Part shown: in pieces, positions 53,831 to 62,945 of the stretch
Position numbering within the stretch: the stretch's first letter is position 1
How the letters are laid out: every line of letters begins with the position of its first letter
Assembly (NCBI RefSeq): GCF_003575965.1
Contig: NZ_QWJJ01000015.1
Coordinates: forward strand, 80,459 to 144,458
DNA length: 64,000 nucleotides
Direction of reading: 5' to 3'
Origin: Pseudooceanicola sediminis
GTDB taxonomy: Bacteria; Pseudomonadota; Alphaproteobacteria; Rhodobacterales; Rhodobacteraceae
Translations under genes and position numbers: made by a program
Notes under the pieces: model-generated
What the model saw: only the letters and a program-made list of their open reading frames with translations
Database searches by the model: none
What the model was told of the DNA's origin: nothing

Positions 53831-55312
53831 TCACGCCTTGGTGTCCGGTCCCGCCGCCCTGGGGTCTGTGGGGGCCCGTCCTTCCTGTTCCGGCCCTTCC
53901 TGTTCGGGCCCTTCCTGTTCCGGTCCGGCGTGCGGAAAGGACGACAGATCGGGCCGCGGTCGCGCGCCGGCCTCGCTCTCCGCGGGCTGCGGGCCGGTTC
54001 CGCGCTGCATCTGCAGCGACGATCCCTCCAGCAGGCGCACCTCTCGTTGGGGAAAGGGAAAGACGATGTCATTGGCGTGGAAGGTGTCCCACAGGGCCAG
54101 CAGCACATTGCCGCGGATGTTGGTCAGCCCGCCTGTCGGGTCGCGGATCCAGAAGCGCAGGATATAGTCGACGGAACTGTCCCCGAACCCGGTGATGTGG
54201 CAGACCGGCGGGCGGTCGACCAGCACCCGCGACACCCCGCGCGCAGCCTCGATCGCCAGTTTGCGCACCTTGTGCGGGTCGCTGGCGTAAGAGGTGCCGA
54301 AATGGATATCGAGGCGCACGAATTCATTGGAATGCGACCAGTTTACCACCTGTCCGGTGATCAGATCCTCGTTCGGGATCAGGTATTCGCGCCCGTCACG
54401 CGTGACCACGCTGACGTATCGTGCGCCAAGGGCGTTGATCCAGCCGAAGGTTTCGCCCAGGCTGATGACGTCGCCCGGCTTGATGCTCTTGTCCAGCAGG
54501 ATGATGACGCCGCTGACCAGGTTCGAGACGACCTTTTGCAGGCCGAACCCAAGGCCGACGCCGATCGCGCCCGACAGCACGGCGAGGCCGGTCAAATCGA
54601 CGCCGACGGCCCGCAACCCTGAAAAGAAGGCGATTCCGTACAGCAGGATCTGCACCGACTTGACCGCCAGAACCTGCATCGAAGGGCTGATGTCGCGGGA
54701 TCGGCTGATGCTGGCGGCGCTGGCATGGGCCAGAAAGCGCGCCAGGCTCAGCAGTGCGGTCAGCAGCACCGCCGCCTGCAACAGGACCCAGACCGACAAC
54801 CGCGTATTCCCCAGCGAAAACGACACGCGGTCCAGCAGGACCTGCGCATCGTCCGACAGGCCCAGGATCATCAGCGTTGCCCAGACCCAGCCGCCGACCC
54901 GCACCAGGATGCGCAATTCATGGTTCGCGATCAGGCGGGTCAGCAGCGTGATCGCCAGCCAGGCAAAGGCCAGCGATCCCAGGATGCCAAGCAGGTAGCT
55001 GCGCGATGGCCATGTGGTTTCCTGCATGATCCAGATGGTTGGCCACAACAGCCCGACGAACAGGATCAGTCGCAGCCGCTTGAGCAGGACCAGCAGCATT
55101 CGCAGACGCCACTTGGGCCAGCCTTCGCGCGTGCGCAACCAGTCATGCAGGCGCGGGCGCAGCAGTTTGGCACCGACATGCGCCAGCACGAACAGTCCCA
55201 GTGCGATCAGGATCTGATAGCCGTTCCAGGGGCGAAACAGGGTTTGGCTCAGCGCCTCGACCCGCGCCATCATCGCGGCAAGCAACGTTTCGAAATCCTG
55301 CATCTGCGTCAC
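53831..55312 (-). CDS. MscS-family mechanosensitive channel with repetitive C-terminal tail
   Basis: 493 residues. Several N-terminal helices precede the pore helix region LSGAIGVGLGFGLQKVVSNL and the beta domain (VVTRDGREYLIPNEDLITGQV). The channel releases solutes when osmotic pressure drops. After about residue 430 a polar tail includes three tandem GPEQE units, encoded by three 15-bp repeats at 53881-53925. I chose GTG 55312 because GGAGG lies four bases upstream; ATG 55303 is also possible. Confidence 0.88.
   Translation of the reverse strand: MTQMQDFETLLAAMMARVEALSQTLFRPWNGYQILIALGLFVLAHVGAKLLRPRLHDWLRTREGWPKWRLRMLLVLLKRLRLILFVGLLWPTIWIMQETTWPSRSYLLGILGSLAFAWLAITLLTRLIANHELRILVRVGGWVWATLMILGLSDDAQVLLDRVSFSLGNTRLSVWVLLQAAVLLTALLSLARFLAHASAASISRSRDISPSMQVLAVKSVQILLYGIAFFSGLRAVGVDLTGLAVLSGAIGVGLGFGLQKVVSNLVSGVIILLDKSIKPGDVISLGETFGWINALGARYVSVVTRDGREYLIPNEDLITGQVVNWSHSNEFVRLDIHFGTSYASDPHKVRKLAIEAARGVSRVLVDRPPVCHITGFGDSSVDYILRFWIRDPTGGLTNIRGNVLLALWDTFHANDIVFPFPQREVRLLEGSSLQMQRGTGPQPAESEAGARPRPDLSSFPHAGPEQEGPEQEGPEQEGRAPTDPRAAGPDTKA
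53881..53925 (-). repeat. Three 15-bp tandem repeats in the channel gene
   Basis: CTTCCTGTTCCGGCC, CTTCCTGTTCGGGCC and CTTCCTGTTCCGGTC on the plus strand follow one another without gaps. They encode the repeated GPEQE tail of the MscS protein and can change in copy number by slippage without breaking the frame. Confidence 0.85.
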
Positions 55313-55622
55313 GTATCCTCCGCCTGGTGTCTCCGTGCACTCTGGCACATTGCGGCGCGGGCGGCGACCTGTCGCGCAACCGACGGGGCGCGCCCTGTTC
55401 TCAGGTAGCCCGTCCAGCCGTCGCGCCCCCCCCTCTGGCCACGAGTCCGCCGCTTTGCAGCCATTTCTGGACAGGATGATGCGGGATTGCGTCGCGCCGG
55501 GCAAAAAAGAGACGCCAATTTGCGTCATTCAGGGCAAAAAGAACGCTTTTCTGCTGTATACATGCTTATTTCCTGATGGGAGAGATCCCCATACGAGTCG
55601 CACGTACTGTCATGGTTGAAAA
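55313..55622. other. Divergent interval between the MscS gene and the next gene
   Basis: 310 bp without a gene. The part from about 55500 to 55622 is distinctly AT-richer and probably holds the promoter of the rightward gene; TTGCGTCATTC at 55518 and GTATACATGC at 55557 are visible but no clean -35/-10 pair can be defended. Confidence 0.45.
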
Positions 55623-56300
55623 ATGAATAGAGATTTGAAAACGCTCCGGGTCGTGCTTCATCCGGCCTCGAATCTGGTTGTGGCACAGGTGGTCGGTACG
55701 CCGCATCCGCCCGAATTGCTCCAGGTTGCGGCGCAATCCTTTCAGATGGTGGGGACGATGTGCGCCCCGCGCGCGTTGATCGACCTGCGCCAGCTGACCG
55801 GCACGCACCTGACATCCTCGCACATCCAGGCCTATCTGCGGCGGCTGGATGGTGCGGTCGCCTCCGCCGCCTGCGCACCCGCCTCTGTGCCCTCCGGTGA
55901 CGACATCGGGCTGCGGATCGCGTTCTGCGCCGATCCGGGCAGCCTGGGCTATGCGATGGCGCGGATGTTTCATGCCCATGCGGCCGTGCTGGACAACCTC
56001 TCGGTCGAGATTTTCGAGGTCGCGGACGTGGCCGAAGCCTGGTGCGGCGCGCCCGGTGTGCTGACCCGGACGGTTGGCGATGCGGCCCCCGCGATCAGCC
56101 CGGTCGACCGGCTGCGCGCCGAGGTGGCGCGCTCCGACGCGGTACTGACCCGGATCGGCCAGAATGCGATCCTGACCGGCCATAGCCGCGCGGATCCCGA
56201 GATGACGCCCGAGATGACGCCCGAGATGACAGATGCCGCGTGGCGTATGCCGGCGGTGCTTCAGCCGCTCTTGCAGGGAATCAAGCTTCGGAATACATAG
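55623..56300 (+). CDS. Hypothetical protein with tandem PEMT repeats
   Basis: 225 residues, starting MNRDLKTLRVVLHPASNLVV. The first half alternates strands and helices (VVAQVVGTPHPPELLQVAAQ, RALIDLRQLTG), which resembles a STAS-like or SpoIIAA-like domain, but I cannot place it with confidence. No signal peptide or membrane helix. Near the C-terminus are three PEMT units from a 12-bp repeat. It starts after an AT-rich leader and has no close neighbour on its strand until leuC. A role in sensing or regulation is only a guess. Confidence 0.65.
   Translation: MNRDLKTLRVVLHPASNLVVAQVVGTPHPPELLQVAAQSFQMVGTMCAPRALIDLRQLTGTHLTSSHIQAYLRRLDGAVASAACAPASVPSGDDIGLRIAFCADPGSLGYAMARMFHAHAAVLDNLSVEIFEVADVAEAWCGAPGVLTRTVGDAAPAISPVDRLRAEVARSDAVLTRIGQNAILTGHSRADPEMTPEMTPEMTDAAWRMPAVLQPLLQGIKLRNT
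56196..56231 (+). repeat. Three 12-bp tandem repeats in the hypothetical gene
   Basis: CCCGAGATGACG twice and CCCGAGATGACA once, contiguous, encoding PEMT three times near the C-terminus of the 55623-56300 protein. Confidence 0.85.
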
Positions 56301-56306
56301 CGTCTC

Positions 56307-56393
56307 ATGACGCAGATTTTCGACATGGATGACCGCGCGCGCCTGCCCTGGCGCTTTTTTGGCGCGACACTGACGATCCTCGCCCAGCTATGA
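56307..56393 (+). CDS. Possible 28-residue leader ORF upstream of leuC
   Basis: ATG at 56307, reading MTQIFDMDDRARLPWRFFGA and ending in TLTILAQL before TGA. Four of its last sixteen codons are Leu, the final one being CTA, which is rare in such a GC-rich genome. It lies 87 bp before leuC. A weak hairpin (56398-56417) follows, but there is no T-run. A leucine attenuator leader is conceivable but unproven; there is no good ribosome site. Confidence 0.2.
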   Translation: MTQIFDMDDRARLPWRFFGATLTILAQL

Positions 56394-56480
56394 TTCTGGC
56401 GCGGGGTCTTTCCCGTGCGTTCCATCATTCGAAATCCCCCATTTCCGAAAATCCACGAAATTCCAAGGGAGAGGACCGCC

Positions 56481-57893
56481 ATGTCTTCGCAAGCCAAAAC
56501 CCTCTATGACAAGATCTGGGACGCCCATGTCGTGCAACAAGCCGACGATGGCACCTGCCTTCTCTATATCGACCGTCACCTGGTGCACGAAGTGACCAGC
56601 CCGCAGGCGTTTGAGGGTCTGCGCATGACCGGCCGCAAGGTGCACGCGCCCGAACGCACCATCGCGGTGCCCGATCACAACGTGCCGACCACGCTCGACC
56701 GCGCCTCGGGCGTGATCGACAACGAGGATTCGCGCATTCAGCTCGACGCGCTGGACACGAACGCCCGCGAATTCGGCGTGCACTACTATCCGGTCAACGA
56801 TGTCCGTCAGGGCATCGTGCATATTGTCGGCCCCGAACAGGGCTGGACCCTTCCGGGCATGACCGTGGTCTGCGGCGACAGCCATACGGCGACGCACGGT
56901 GCCTTCGGCAGCCTGGCCCACGGCATCGGCACGTCGGAGGTTGAGCATGTCCTTGCCACCCAGACCCTGATCCAGAAGAAATCCAAGAACATGAAGGTCG
57001 AGATCACCGGCCAGCTGCGCCCCGGTGTCACCGCCAAGGACATCACCCTGTCCGTGATCGGCAGGACCGGCACCGCAGGCGGCACCGGATATGTCATCGA
57101 ATACTGCGGCGAGGCGATCCGGTCGCTGTCGATGGAAGGCCGCATGACCGTCTGCAACATGGCGATCGAAGGCGGCGCGCGTGCGGGCCTGATCGCCCCC
57201 GATGACACGACCTTTGCCTACGTCAACGGCCGCCCCCACGCCCCCAAGGGTGCCCAGTGGGAAGCGGCGATGGATTGGTGGAAGACCCTGTACTCCGATG
57301 ACGACGCGCATTGGGACAAGGTGATCACCATCAAGGGCGAAGATATCGCCCCCGTCGTCACCTGGGGCACCTCGCCCGAGGACGTGCTGGCGATCACCGA
57401 TGTCGTGCCCGCCCCCGAAAGCTTTTCCGGTGGCAAGGTCGAGGCCGCCAAGCGCGCGCTGGAATACATGGGCCTGACAGCGGGTCAGAAACTCTCGGAC
57501 ATTGCCATCGACACCGTGTTCATCGGGTCCTGCACCAATGGCCGGATCGAGGATCTGCGCGCCGCCGCCGCGATCCTGAAAGGCAAGAAGATCAAGGACG
57601 GGATGCGCGCCATGGTCGTGCCCGGCTCGGGTCTCGTGCGTGCCCAGGCCGAAGAAGAAGGTCTTGCCGACATCTTCATCGAGGCCGGCTTCGAATGGCG
57701 CCTCGCGGGGTGCTCGATGTGCCTGGCGATGAACCCCGACCAACTGGCACCGGGTGAACGCTGCGCCGCCACCTCCAACCGCAACTTCGAAGGGCGGCAG
57801 GGCAAGGGGGGACGCACCCACCTGATGTCCCCCGCGATGGCGGCGGCTGCGGCTGTCACGGGCAAGCTGACCGACGTGCGGGACATGATGTAG
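56481..57893 (+). CDS. leuC: 3-isopropylmalate dehydratase large subunit
   Basis: 470 residues, the usual length. LeuC with LeuD isomerises 2- to 3-isopropylmalate. [14 protein letters not shown] and [11 protein letters not shown] contain the three cysteines that hold the 4Fe-4S cluster, and [19 protein letters not shown] is the aconitase signature. The ATG at 56481 follows GGGAGAGGA. It is followed by an HdeD-like gene, then leuD. Confidence 0.97.
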   Translation: MSSQAKTLYDKIWDAHVVQQADDGTCLLYIDRHLVHEVTSPQAFEGLRMTGRKVHAPERTIAVPDHNVPTTLDRASGVIDNEDSRIQLDALDTNAREFGVHYYPVNDVRQGIVHIVGPEQGWTLPGMTVVCGDSHTATHGAFGSLAHGIGTSEVEHVLATQTLIQKKSKNMKVEITGQLRPGVTAKDITLSVIGRTGTAGGTGYVIEYCGEAIRSLSMEGRMTVCNMAIEGGARAGLIAPDDTTFAYVNGRPHAPKGAQWEAAMDWWKTLYSDDDAHWDKVITIKGEDIAPVVTWGTSPEDVLAITDVVPAPESFSGGKVEAAKRALEYMGLTAGQKLSDIAIDTVFIGSCTNGRIEDLRAAAAILKGKKIKDGMRAMVVPGSGLVRAQAEEEGLADIFIEAGFEWRLAGCSMCLAMNPDQLAPGERCAATSNRNFEGRQGKGGRTHLMSPAMAAAAAVTGKLTDVRDMM

Positions 57894-57936
57894 GCAGACG
57901 CTGGCCGAGGCCGGGCAACGGAAAGAGGAAATGACC

Positions 57937-58455
57937 ATGCGCGTATCATCCATACTGCTGATGATCGGGGTGCTGCTGGCACTTGGCGGCATTCTGGCCC
58001 TGGCCAACCCCTTTGCCGCCTCCTTGACCGTCACGACCATCGTCGGGGTGTTCTTCCTGCTCAGCGGCGTGGTGCAGGCCTGGATCCTGTTTCGCGCCGG
58101 TGGCGTCTCGGGGCGGTTCTTCAATGGCTTCGTGGCGTTGCTCAGCATCGTCGCCGGGGTCTGGATGCTGGCCAACCCGTTGGCGGGTACCGTGTCGCTG
58201 ACGCTGATCCTTGGCGTGGTCTTTCTGGTCATGGGGGTCGTGCGCCTGCTGATGGGGCTGCAACTGGGCCAGACGCGGCTACGCTGGGTCATGCTGCTTT
58301 CGGCGGCGGCCTCCATCGGGATCGGCCTGCTCGTGTTCTTCAACATCGCCGCGGCGGCCAGCACCCTGCTGGGCATTCTGCTGGGCTTCCAGCTGCTGTC
58401 CGAAGGGATCGGCCTGCTTGCCTTTACGTGGTTCATCCGACGCAAGGGCCACTGA
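57937..58455 (+). CDS. HdeD/DUF308 family membrane protein
   Basis: 172 residues made of about six short hydrophobic helices, with repeated motifs such as [16 protein letters not shown] and LMLTLIL-like segments. [13 protein letters not shown] and [15 protein letters not shown] show the internal duplication typical of HdeD/DUF308 proteins. In enterobacteria HdeD is linked to acid resistance; here the role is unknown. The ATG at 57937 has GAGGA about eight bases upstream; ATG 57931 is too close to it. It lies between leuC and leuD, probably a passenger in the operon. Confidence 0.85.
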   Translation: MRVSSILLMIGVLLALGGILALANPFAASLTVTTIVGVFFLLSGVVQAWILFRAGGVSGRFFNGFVALLSIVAGVWMLANPLAGTVSLTLILGVVFLVMGVVRLLMGLQLGQTRLRWVMLLSAAASIGIGLLVFFNIAAAASTLLGILLGFQLLSEGIGLLAFTWFIRRKGH

Positions 58456-58601
58456 ACGATTTCGCGCTGGCGGTCCCTGCCGCCCGCGCCTCACACCTAT
58501 TTCAATTTCACCCACACCGGAGACTGAGGGCACATCGGACAGGCACAGGGTCAGACGGGGCAGGGCTGCATCCCTCTCCCGACCGCCTGAAAAACTGATC
58601 A

Positions 58602-58634
58602 GGTACAGACACGATACCGACAGGATACCGACGT
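58602..58634 (+). repeat. GATACCG 11-bp periodic element, copy 3, in the leuD leader
   Basis: A degenerate GGTACAG (58602), then GATACCG (58613) and GATACCG (58624) at 11-bp spacing, running into ACGT (58631-58634). It ends 24 bp before the leuD start codon and only 11 bp before its ribosome site. Confidence 0.7.
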
Positions 58635-58657
58635 GCCCTCCGGCCAGGAGACGACAG

Positions 58658-59263
58658 ATGGAAAAGTTCGAAAAACTCTCGGGGATTGCGGCGCCGATGC
58701 CGCTGGTCAACATCGACACCGACATGATCATCCCAAAGCAGTTCCTCAAGACGATCAAGCGTTCGGGCCTCGGCGTGAACCTGTTCGACGAGATGCGCTA
58801 TAACGACGACGGCAGCGAAAAGCCCGATTTCGTGCTGAACAAACCCGCCTACCGCGATGCGCAAGTGCTTGTCGCCGGTGACAATTTCGGCTGCGGCTCT
58901 TCGCGCGAACACGCGCCTTGGGCACTGGCGGATTTCGGCATCAAGGTCGTGATCTCGACCAGCTTTGCCGACATCTTTTTCAACAACTGCTTCAAGAATG
59001 GCATGTTGCCCATCGTCATGCCGCAAGAAGTCGTCGATGTCCTGATGAGCGATGCGGAAAAGGGCGCCAACGCCCGGATGGAAATCGACCTTGAAAACCA
59101 GACCGTTACCACCTCGGACGGAGAAGTTTTCAGCTTTGAGGTCGACAGCTTTCGCAAGCATTGCCTGATGGAAGGGCTGGACGATATCGGTTTGACGCTG
59201 GAAAAATCCGCCGCCATCGACACGTTCGAGGCCCAGGCCGCCCAGGCCCGCCCCTGGGTCTGA
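58658..59263 (+). CDS. leuD: 3-isopropylmalate dehydratase small subunit
   Basis: 201 residues. [20 protein letters not shown] is the typical start, [16 protein letters not shown] the substrate-binding signature, and [18 protein letters not shown] follows. It completes the LeuCD isomerase. CAGGAG lies about seven bases before the ATG at 58658. The leader carries a GATACCG periodic element. A strong terminator follows. Confidence 0.97.
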   Translation: MEKFEKLSGIAAPMPLVNIDTDMIIPKQFLKTIKRSGLGVNLFDEMRYNDDGSEKPDFVLNKPAYRDAQVLVAGDNFGCGSSREHAPWALADFGIKVVISTSFADIFFNNCFKNGMLPIVMPQEVVDVLMSDAEKGANARMEIDLENQTVTTSDGEVFSFEVDSFRKHCLMEGLDDIGLTLEKSAAIDTFEAQAAQARPWV

Positions 59264-59286
59264 AACAGCTCTCTTGCCCGATGCCG

Positions 59287-59313
59287 AAGGCCCCCCTCAC
59301 CGGGGGCCTTTTT
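59287..59313 (+). terminator. Intrinsic terminator of leuD
   Basis: AAGGCCCCC (59287-59295) pairs perfectly with GGGGGCCTT (59302-59310), followed by further T residues. Confidence 0.88.
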
Positions 59314-59463
59314 CGTTGCATCCCAGACAGGGTTAACCGTTTCTTAGCCGCTCTGACCTAGCCAGGATCCAGTGATCAACGGCCAGGCGCAGGCACCAGG
59401 CGCAGGCAGCAGGTGCGGCCACGTCAACACGGCAAACGGGCTGCTAGGGCAGGGGGCAGATCA

Positions 59464-60501
59464 ATGGCTGGCAATTTTCGCGGGCTGTCCCGCTGGGCTC
59501 TGATCTCTATCCTTTTGATATGTATGATCATCCCGCTGAGCGTCGGCGCCGGAACGATCCGCGTCGCCTACTACGACACCGAGCTTGGGCGCGACGGCCC
59601 CGGCCTGCTGCTGCGCGATATTCTTGGCGGCGCAGATCCGCAAGTTGCCGCCGTCGCGCAGATCATCACCGCCGCACGGCCCGACATCCTTGTCCTCTCC
59701 GGGGTCGACTTCGATGTCGAGGGGCTGGCCCTCGGGGCGCTGAATGCCACCCTCGCCACGCCTTTTGAGCACGCCTTTGCGCCCCGCCCCAACACGGGAA
59801 TGCCCACCGGCCTCGATCTCGACGGCAACGGTCGGCGGGGCGAGGCGCGCGATGCTCAGGGCTATGGTCGTTTCAGCGGCGCGGGTGGTATGGCGGTATT
59901 GTCGCGCTTTGCGATCGCAGCGCCGGTGCAGGATTTCTCGGCCCTGTTGTGGCGCGACCAGCCGGGCACGCTGATGCGCCCCGAAGACCCCGGCCACGAC
60001 GTCCAGCGCCTCTCCTCTCTCGGTCATTGGATCGTGCCGGTCGACGTTGGCGCCTTCCGCCTCTCCCTCGCGATATTTCGCGCCACGACCCCGGTGTTTG
60101 ATGGGCCCGAGGACCGCAACGGTCGGCGCAATCACGATGAAATCGCGTTCTGGACCAAGGCGTTGACCGACCCGGCGCGGCTTTCTCCGCCCTTCGTGAT
60201 CGCTGGCGGTGCCAACCTCGACCCGGACCGCGGCGCGGGGCGGCGGCAGGCGATCCGTGACCTGCTGACACATCCCGCGCTGCAAGACCCCGCACCGCGC
60301 GGCGCCCAGGGCAACCACACCGTCGACTGGCCGCAAACCGACGGCCCCGGCCCGATGCGCGTCGACTACGTGCTGCCCTCCGCCGATCTCACGCTAGAGG
60401 CCAGCGGCGTGCTGTGGCCCGACACGCCGCCCCTGGCCGATACCGCCGCGCGCGCCAGCCGCCACCGCCTGGTCTGGGTCGATCTCCTCCTGCCGCGCTG
60501 A
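59464..60501 (+). CDS. Secreted endonuclease/exonuclease/phosphatase-fold protein
   Basis: 345 residues. A signal peptide or anchor spans about 8-29 (SRWALISILLICMIIPLSVGA). The following domain begins TIRVAYYDTELGRDGPGLLL and has EEP-like blocks: DILVLSGVDFD, GAGGMAVLSRF, NHDEIAFW and VIAGGANLDPDRG, ending MRVDYVLPS and SRHRLVWVDL. The family hydrolyses phosphodiester bonds, but several metal-ligand positions look altered and the substrate is unknown. It lies alone between leuD and leuB. Confidence 0.78.
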   Translation: MAGNFRGLSRWALISILLICMIIPLSVGAGTIRVAYYDTELGRDGPGLLLRDILGGADPQVAAVAQIITAARPDILVLSGVDFDVEGLALGALNATLATPFEHAFAPRPNTGMPTGLDLDGNGRRGEARDAQGYGRFSGAGGMAVLSRFAIAAPVQDFSALLWRDQPGTLMRPEDPGHDVQRLSSLGHWIVPVDVGAFRLSLAIFRATTPVFDGPEDRNGRRNHDEIAFWTKALTDPARLSPPFVIAGGANLDPDRGAGRRQAIRDLLTHPALQDPAPRGAQGNHTVDWPQTDGPGPMRVDYVLPSADLTLEASGVLWPDTPPLADTAARASRHRLVWVDLLLPR

Positions 60502-60576
60502 CCTCCGTCAAATCTTGAACTTTGCCCCGGCTACGTTTACCCGAGGTCGCAAAGCTTTCAGGAAGGACAGCCCAAG

Positions 60577-61683
60577 ATGAGCAACCCCTCGCTTCTTATC
60601 CTCCCCGGTGACGGGATCGGCCCCGAAGTCATGGCCGAGGTCCGCAAGATCATCGACTGGTATGCGGACAAGCGTGGCATCACGTTCGACGTCAGCGAAG
60701 ACCTCGTCGGCGGCTGCGCCTACGACGCGCATGGCGTGCCCCTGACCGACGCCACCATGGCCAAGGCGCAAGAGGTCGACGCGGTGCTGCTGGGGGCTGT
60801 CGGCGGTCCGAAATACGACAACCTCGATTTCTCGGTGAAACCCGAACGTGGCCTGCTGCGTCTGCGCAAGGAAATGGACCTGTTTTCCAACCTGCGCCCG
60901 GCCCAGTGCTTTGACGCGCTGGCGGACTTCTCGTCGCTGAAAAAGGATGTCGTCTCCGGCCTCGACATCATGATCATCCGGGAACTGACCAGCGGCGTCT
61001 ATTTCGGCGAACCGCGCGGCATCATCCGCGAGGGCAACGAACGCGTCGGCATCAACACGCAGCGTTACACGGAATCCGAAATCGCCCGTGTCGCCCGCTC
61101 CGCGTTTGAAATGGCGCGCAAGCGGTCCAACAAGGTCTGCTCGATGGAAAAGGCCAACGTCATGGAATCGGGCATCCTGTGGCGCGATGTCGTGCAGGAA
61201 ATCCACGACGCCGAATATCCGGATGTGGAGCTCAGCCACATGTACGCCGACGCAGGGGCAATGCAGCTGACCCGCTGGCCCAAGCAGTTCGACGTCATCG
61301 TCACCGACAACCTGTTCGGCGACCTGCTGTCCGACCTCGCGGCGATGCTGACCGGCTCGCTCGGGATGCTGCCCTCGGCCTCGCTCGGCGCGCCGATGGC
61401 CAATGGCCGCCCCAAGGCGCTCTACGAACCCGTGCACGGCTCCGCCCCCGACATCGCCGGTCAGGAAAAGGCCAACCCCTGTGCCTGTATCCTCAGCTTT
61501 GCGATGGCCCTGCGCTACAGCTTCGACCTCGGAGAAGAGGCAACGCGCCTTGAAACTGCGGTTGAAAAGGTTCTGGCCGATGGCGTGCGCACGGCCGATC
61601 TGCTGAACGAGGCCGGCGTGACCCCCGCCACCACCAGCCAGATGGGCGATGCCGTTGTCGCGGCCCTGAACGCCAGCCTGTAA
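60577..61683 (+). CDS. leuB: 3-isopropylmalate dehydrogenase
   Basis: 368 residues. LeuB oxidatively decarboxylates 3-isopropylmalate, the step after Leu[16 protein letters not shown] opens the fold, [14 protein letters not shown] and [16 protein letters not shown] bind substrate and metal, and [14 protein letters not shown] is the NAD-site motif. Ribosome site AGGAAGGA precedes the ATG at 60577. A 12-bp perfect hairpin without T-run follows at 61694. Confidence 0.97.
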   Translation: MSNPSLLILPGDGIGPEVMAEVRKIIDWYADKRGITFDVSEDLVGGCAYDAHGVPLTDATMAKAQEVDAVLLGAVGGPKYDNLDFSVKPERGLLRLRKEMDLFSNLRPAQCFDALADFSSLKKDVVSGLDIMIIRELTSGVYFGEPRGIIREGNERVGINTQRYTESEIARVARSAFEMARKRSNKVCSMEKANVMESGILWRDVVQEIHDAEYPDVELSHMYADAGAMQLTRWPKQFDVIVTDNLFGDLLSDLAAMLTGSLGMLPSASLGAPMANGRPKALYEPVHGSAPDIAGQEKANPCACILSFAMALRYSFDLGEEATRLETAVEKVLADGVRTADLLNEAGVTPATTSQMGDAVVAALNASL

Positions 61684-61693
61684 GGCACAACAG

Positions 61694-61722
61694 CGAACCT
61701 GCGCAAAATCTGCGCAGGTTCG
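61694..61722. terminator. Long hairpin after leuB
   Basis: CGAACCTGCGCA (61694-61705) pairs perfectly with TGCGCAGGTTCG (61711-61722) around a five-base loop. No T-tract follows, so it may mark the 3' end by Rho-dependent termination or processing. Confidence 0.5.
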
Positions 61723-61804
61723 ACCCCAGCCGCCCAGCCGACCCTTGCCATTCCGCACCGCAGCGCCAGTGTTGTCGCAACAGCACTCAGGAGTCGCTTT
61801 TGCC

Positions 61805-62764
61805 ATGGTTGGAAATACTCGGGGTATCCTTTTCGCGTTGCTCGCCTATGCGGTTTATTCCAGTCACGACGTGGTCGTGAAATTGCTGGGCGCGGATTAC
61901 TCGTCTTTCCAGATCGTCTTCTTCTCAGTCCTGTTCGGCTTTCCGCTTACCAGCGTGATGCTGATGCGCGATGCCAAGCCGGGCACGCTGATTCCGGCGC
62001 ATCCCTGGTGGATGCTGTTGCGGACGTTGTTCACGGTCACGGCCAACAGCTCGGCTTTCTACGCATTTTCCGTGCTGCCGCTGGCCGATGCCTATTCCAT
62101 TTTCTTCGCCACCCCGCTGCTGATCACGGTGATCTCGATCCCGCTGTTGGGCGAAAAGGTGCGTCTGCATCGCTGGATGGCGGTGATCGTCGGCCTGATC
62201 GGCGTCGGCATCGTGCTGAACCCCGGTGGCGCGTCGCTGAACCTTGGCCACCTCGCGGCCCTCGTCGCCGCGACCGCCGGGGCCTTCGCCTCGGTCATCG
62301 TGCGCAAGATCGGCCGGGACGAGCGGAGCGTGGTCATGCTGTTGTACCCGATGATGGCCAACTTTGCGCTGATGGGGCTGGCGATGATCCTACTGCCGTC
62401 GAACTACCATCCGGTTGCGGGCATGCACATGCTGGGCTTCGCCACCATCGCGGGCCTGTCGATCCTGGGGATGCTCTGCGTGATTGCCGCCTACACGGCG
62501 GGCGAGGCCGCGATCGTCGCGCCCATGCAATATTCCCAGATCATCTGGGCCACCGCCTTTGGTTATCTGCTGTTCGATCAGCTGCCGGGGGTGAACGTGA
62601 TCGCAGGGGCGGGGCTGATCATCGCATCGGGTCTCTATATCGTGCTGCGTGAATCCCTGGCCGGGCGGACATCGCAGCAACCTGTGCTGCGCACCCGCAA
62701 TCGTATCGGCACGCCGTCCGCCATGCGCATCGGTCCGCTGATGCGTCTGCGCAAGTCGTCCTGA
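61805..62764 (+). CDS. DMT-superfamily (EamA) transporter
   Basis: 319 residues with about ten membrane helices in two EamA repeats. It begins GILFALLAYAVYSSHDVVVKLLGAD, and PLLGEKVRLHRWMAVIVGL and LGFATIAGLSILGMLCVIAAY are typical EamA positions. The last 30 residues are basic and cytoplasmic. Such carriers export or import amino acids, nucleotides or other metabolites; nothing fixes the substrate. The ATG at 61805 is preceded by AGGAG about 11 bases upstream. Confidence 0.88.
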   Translation: MVGNTRGILFALLAYAVYSSHDVVVKLLGADYSSFQIVFFSVLFGFPLTSVMLMRDAKPGTLIPAHPWWMLLRTLFTVTANSSAFYAFSVLPLADAYSIFFATPLLITVISIPLLGEKVRLHRWMAVIVGLIGVGIVLNPGGASLNLGHLAALVAATAGAFASVIVRKIGRDERSVVMLLYPMMANFALMGLAMILLPSNYHPVAGMHMLGFATIAGLSILGMLCVIAAYTAGEAAIVAPMQYSQIIWATAFGYLLFDQLPGVNVIAGAGLIIASGLYIVLRESLAGRTSQQPVLRTRNRIGTPSAMRIGPLMRLRKSS

Positions 62765-62822
62765 TCGGCGCGGTTTCTCTCTTGCCAAAGCGCGGCAATC
62801 TATGTACCCCGCCTTCCACGGT

Positions 62823-62899
62823 CGGGCTGTAGCGCAGCCTGGTAGCGCACCTGCTTCGGGAGCAGGGGGTCGGAGGTTCGAATCCTCTCAGCCCGACCA
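62823..62899 (+). tRNA. tRNA-Pro (anticodon CGG)
   Basis: 77 nt including an encoded CCA. Acceptor CGGGCTG pairs with CAGCCCG, discriminator A. The anticodon stem CCTGC/GCAGG holds the loop TTCGGGA, anticodon CGG, reading CCG proline codons. The T-arm GGAGG-TTCGAAT-CCTCT is standard. Confidence 0.97.
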
Positions 62900-62904
62900 A
62901 TGAC

Positions 62905-62945
62905 GAAACGACGATGCTGGGCCCCGCGGGGCCCTTTGTCGTTTC
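62905..62945 (+). terminator. Intrinsic terminator of tRNA-Pro
   Basis: A GGGCCCC/GGGGCCC stem (62919-62925 with 62928-62934) followed by TTT, inside a wider AAACGAC/GTCGTTT pairing (62906-62912 with 62938-62944). Confidence 0.8.
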
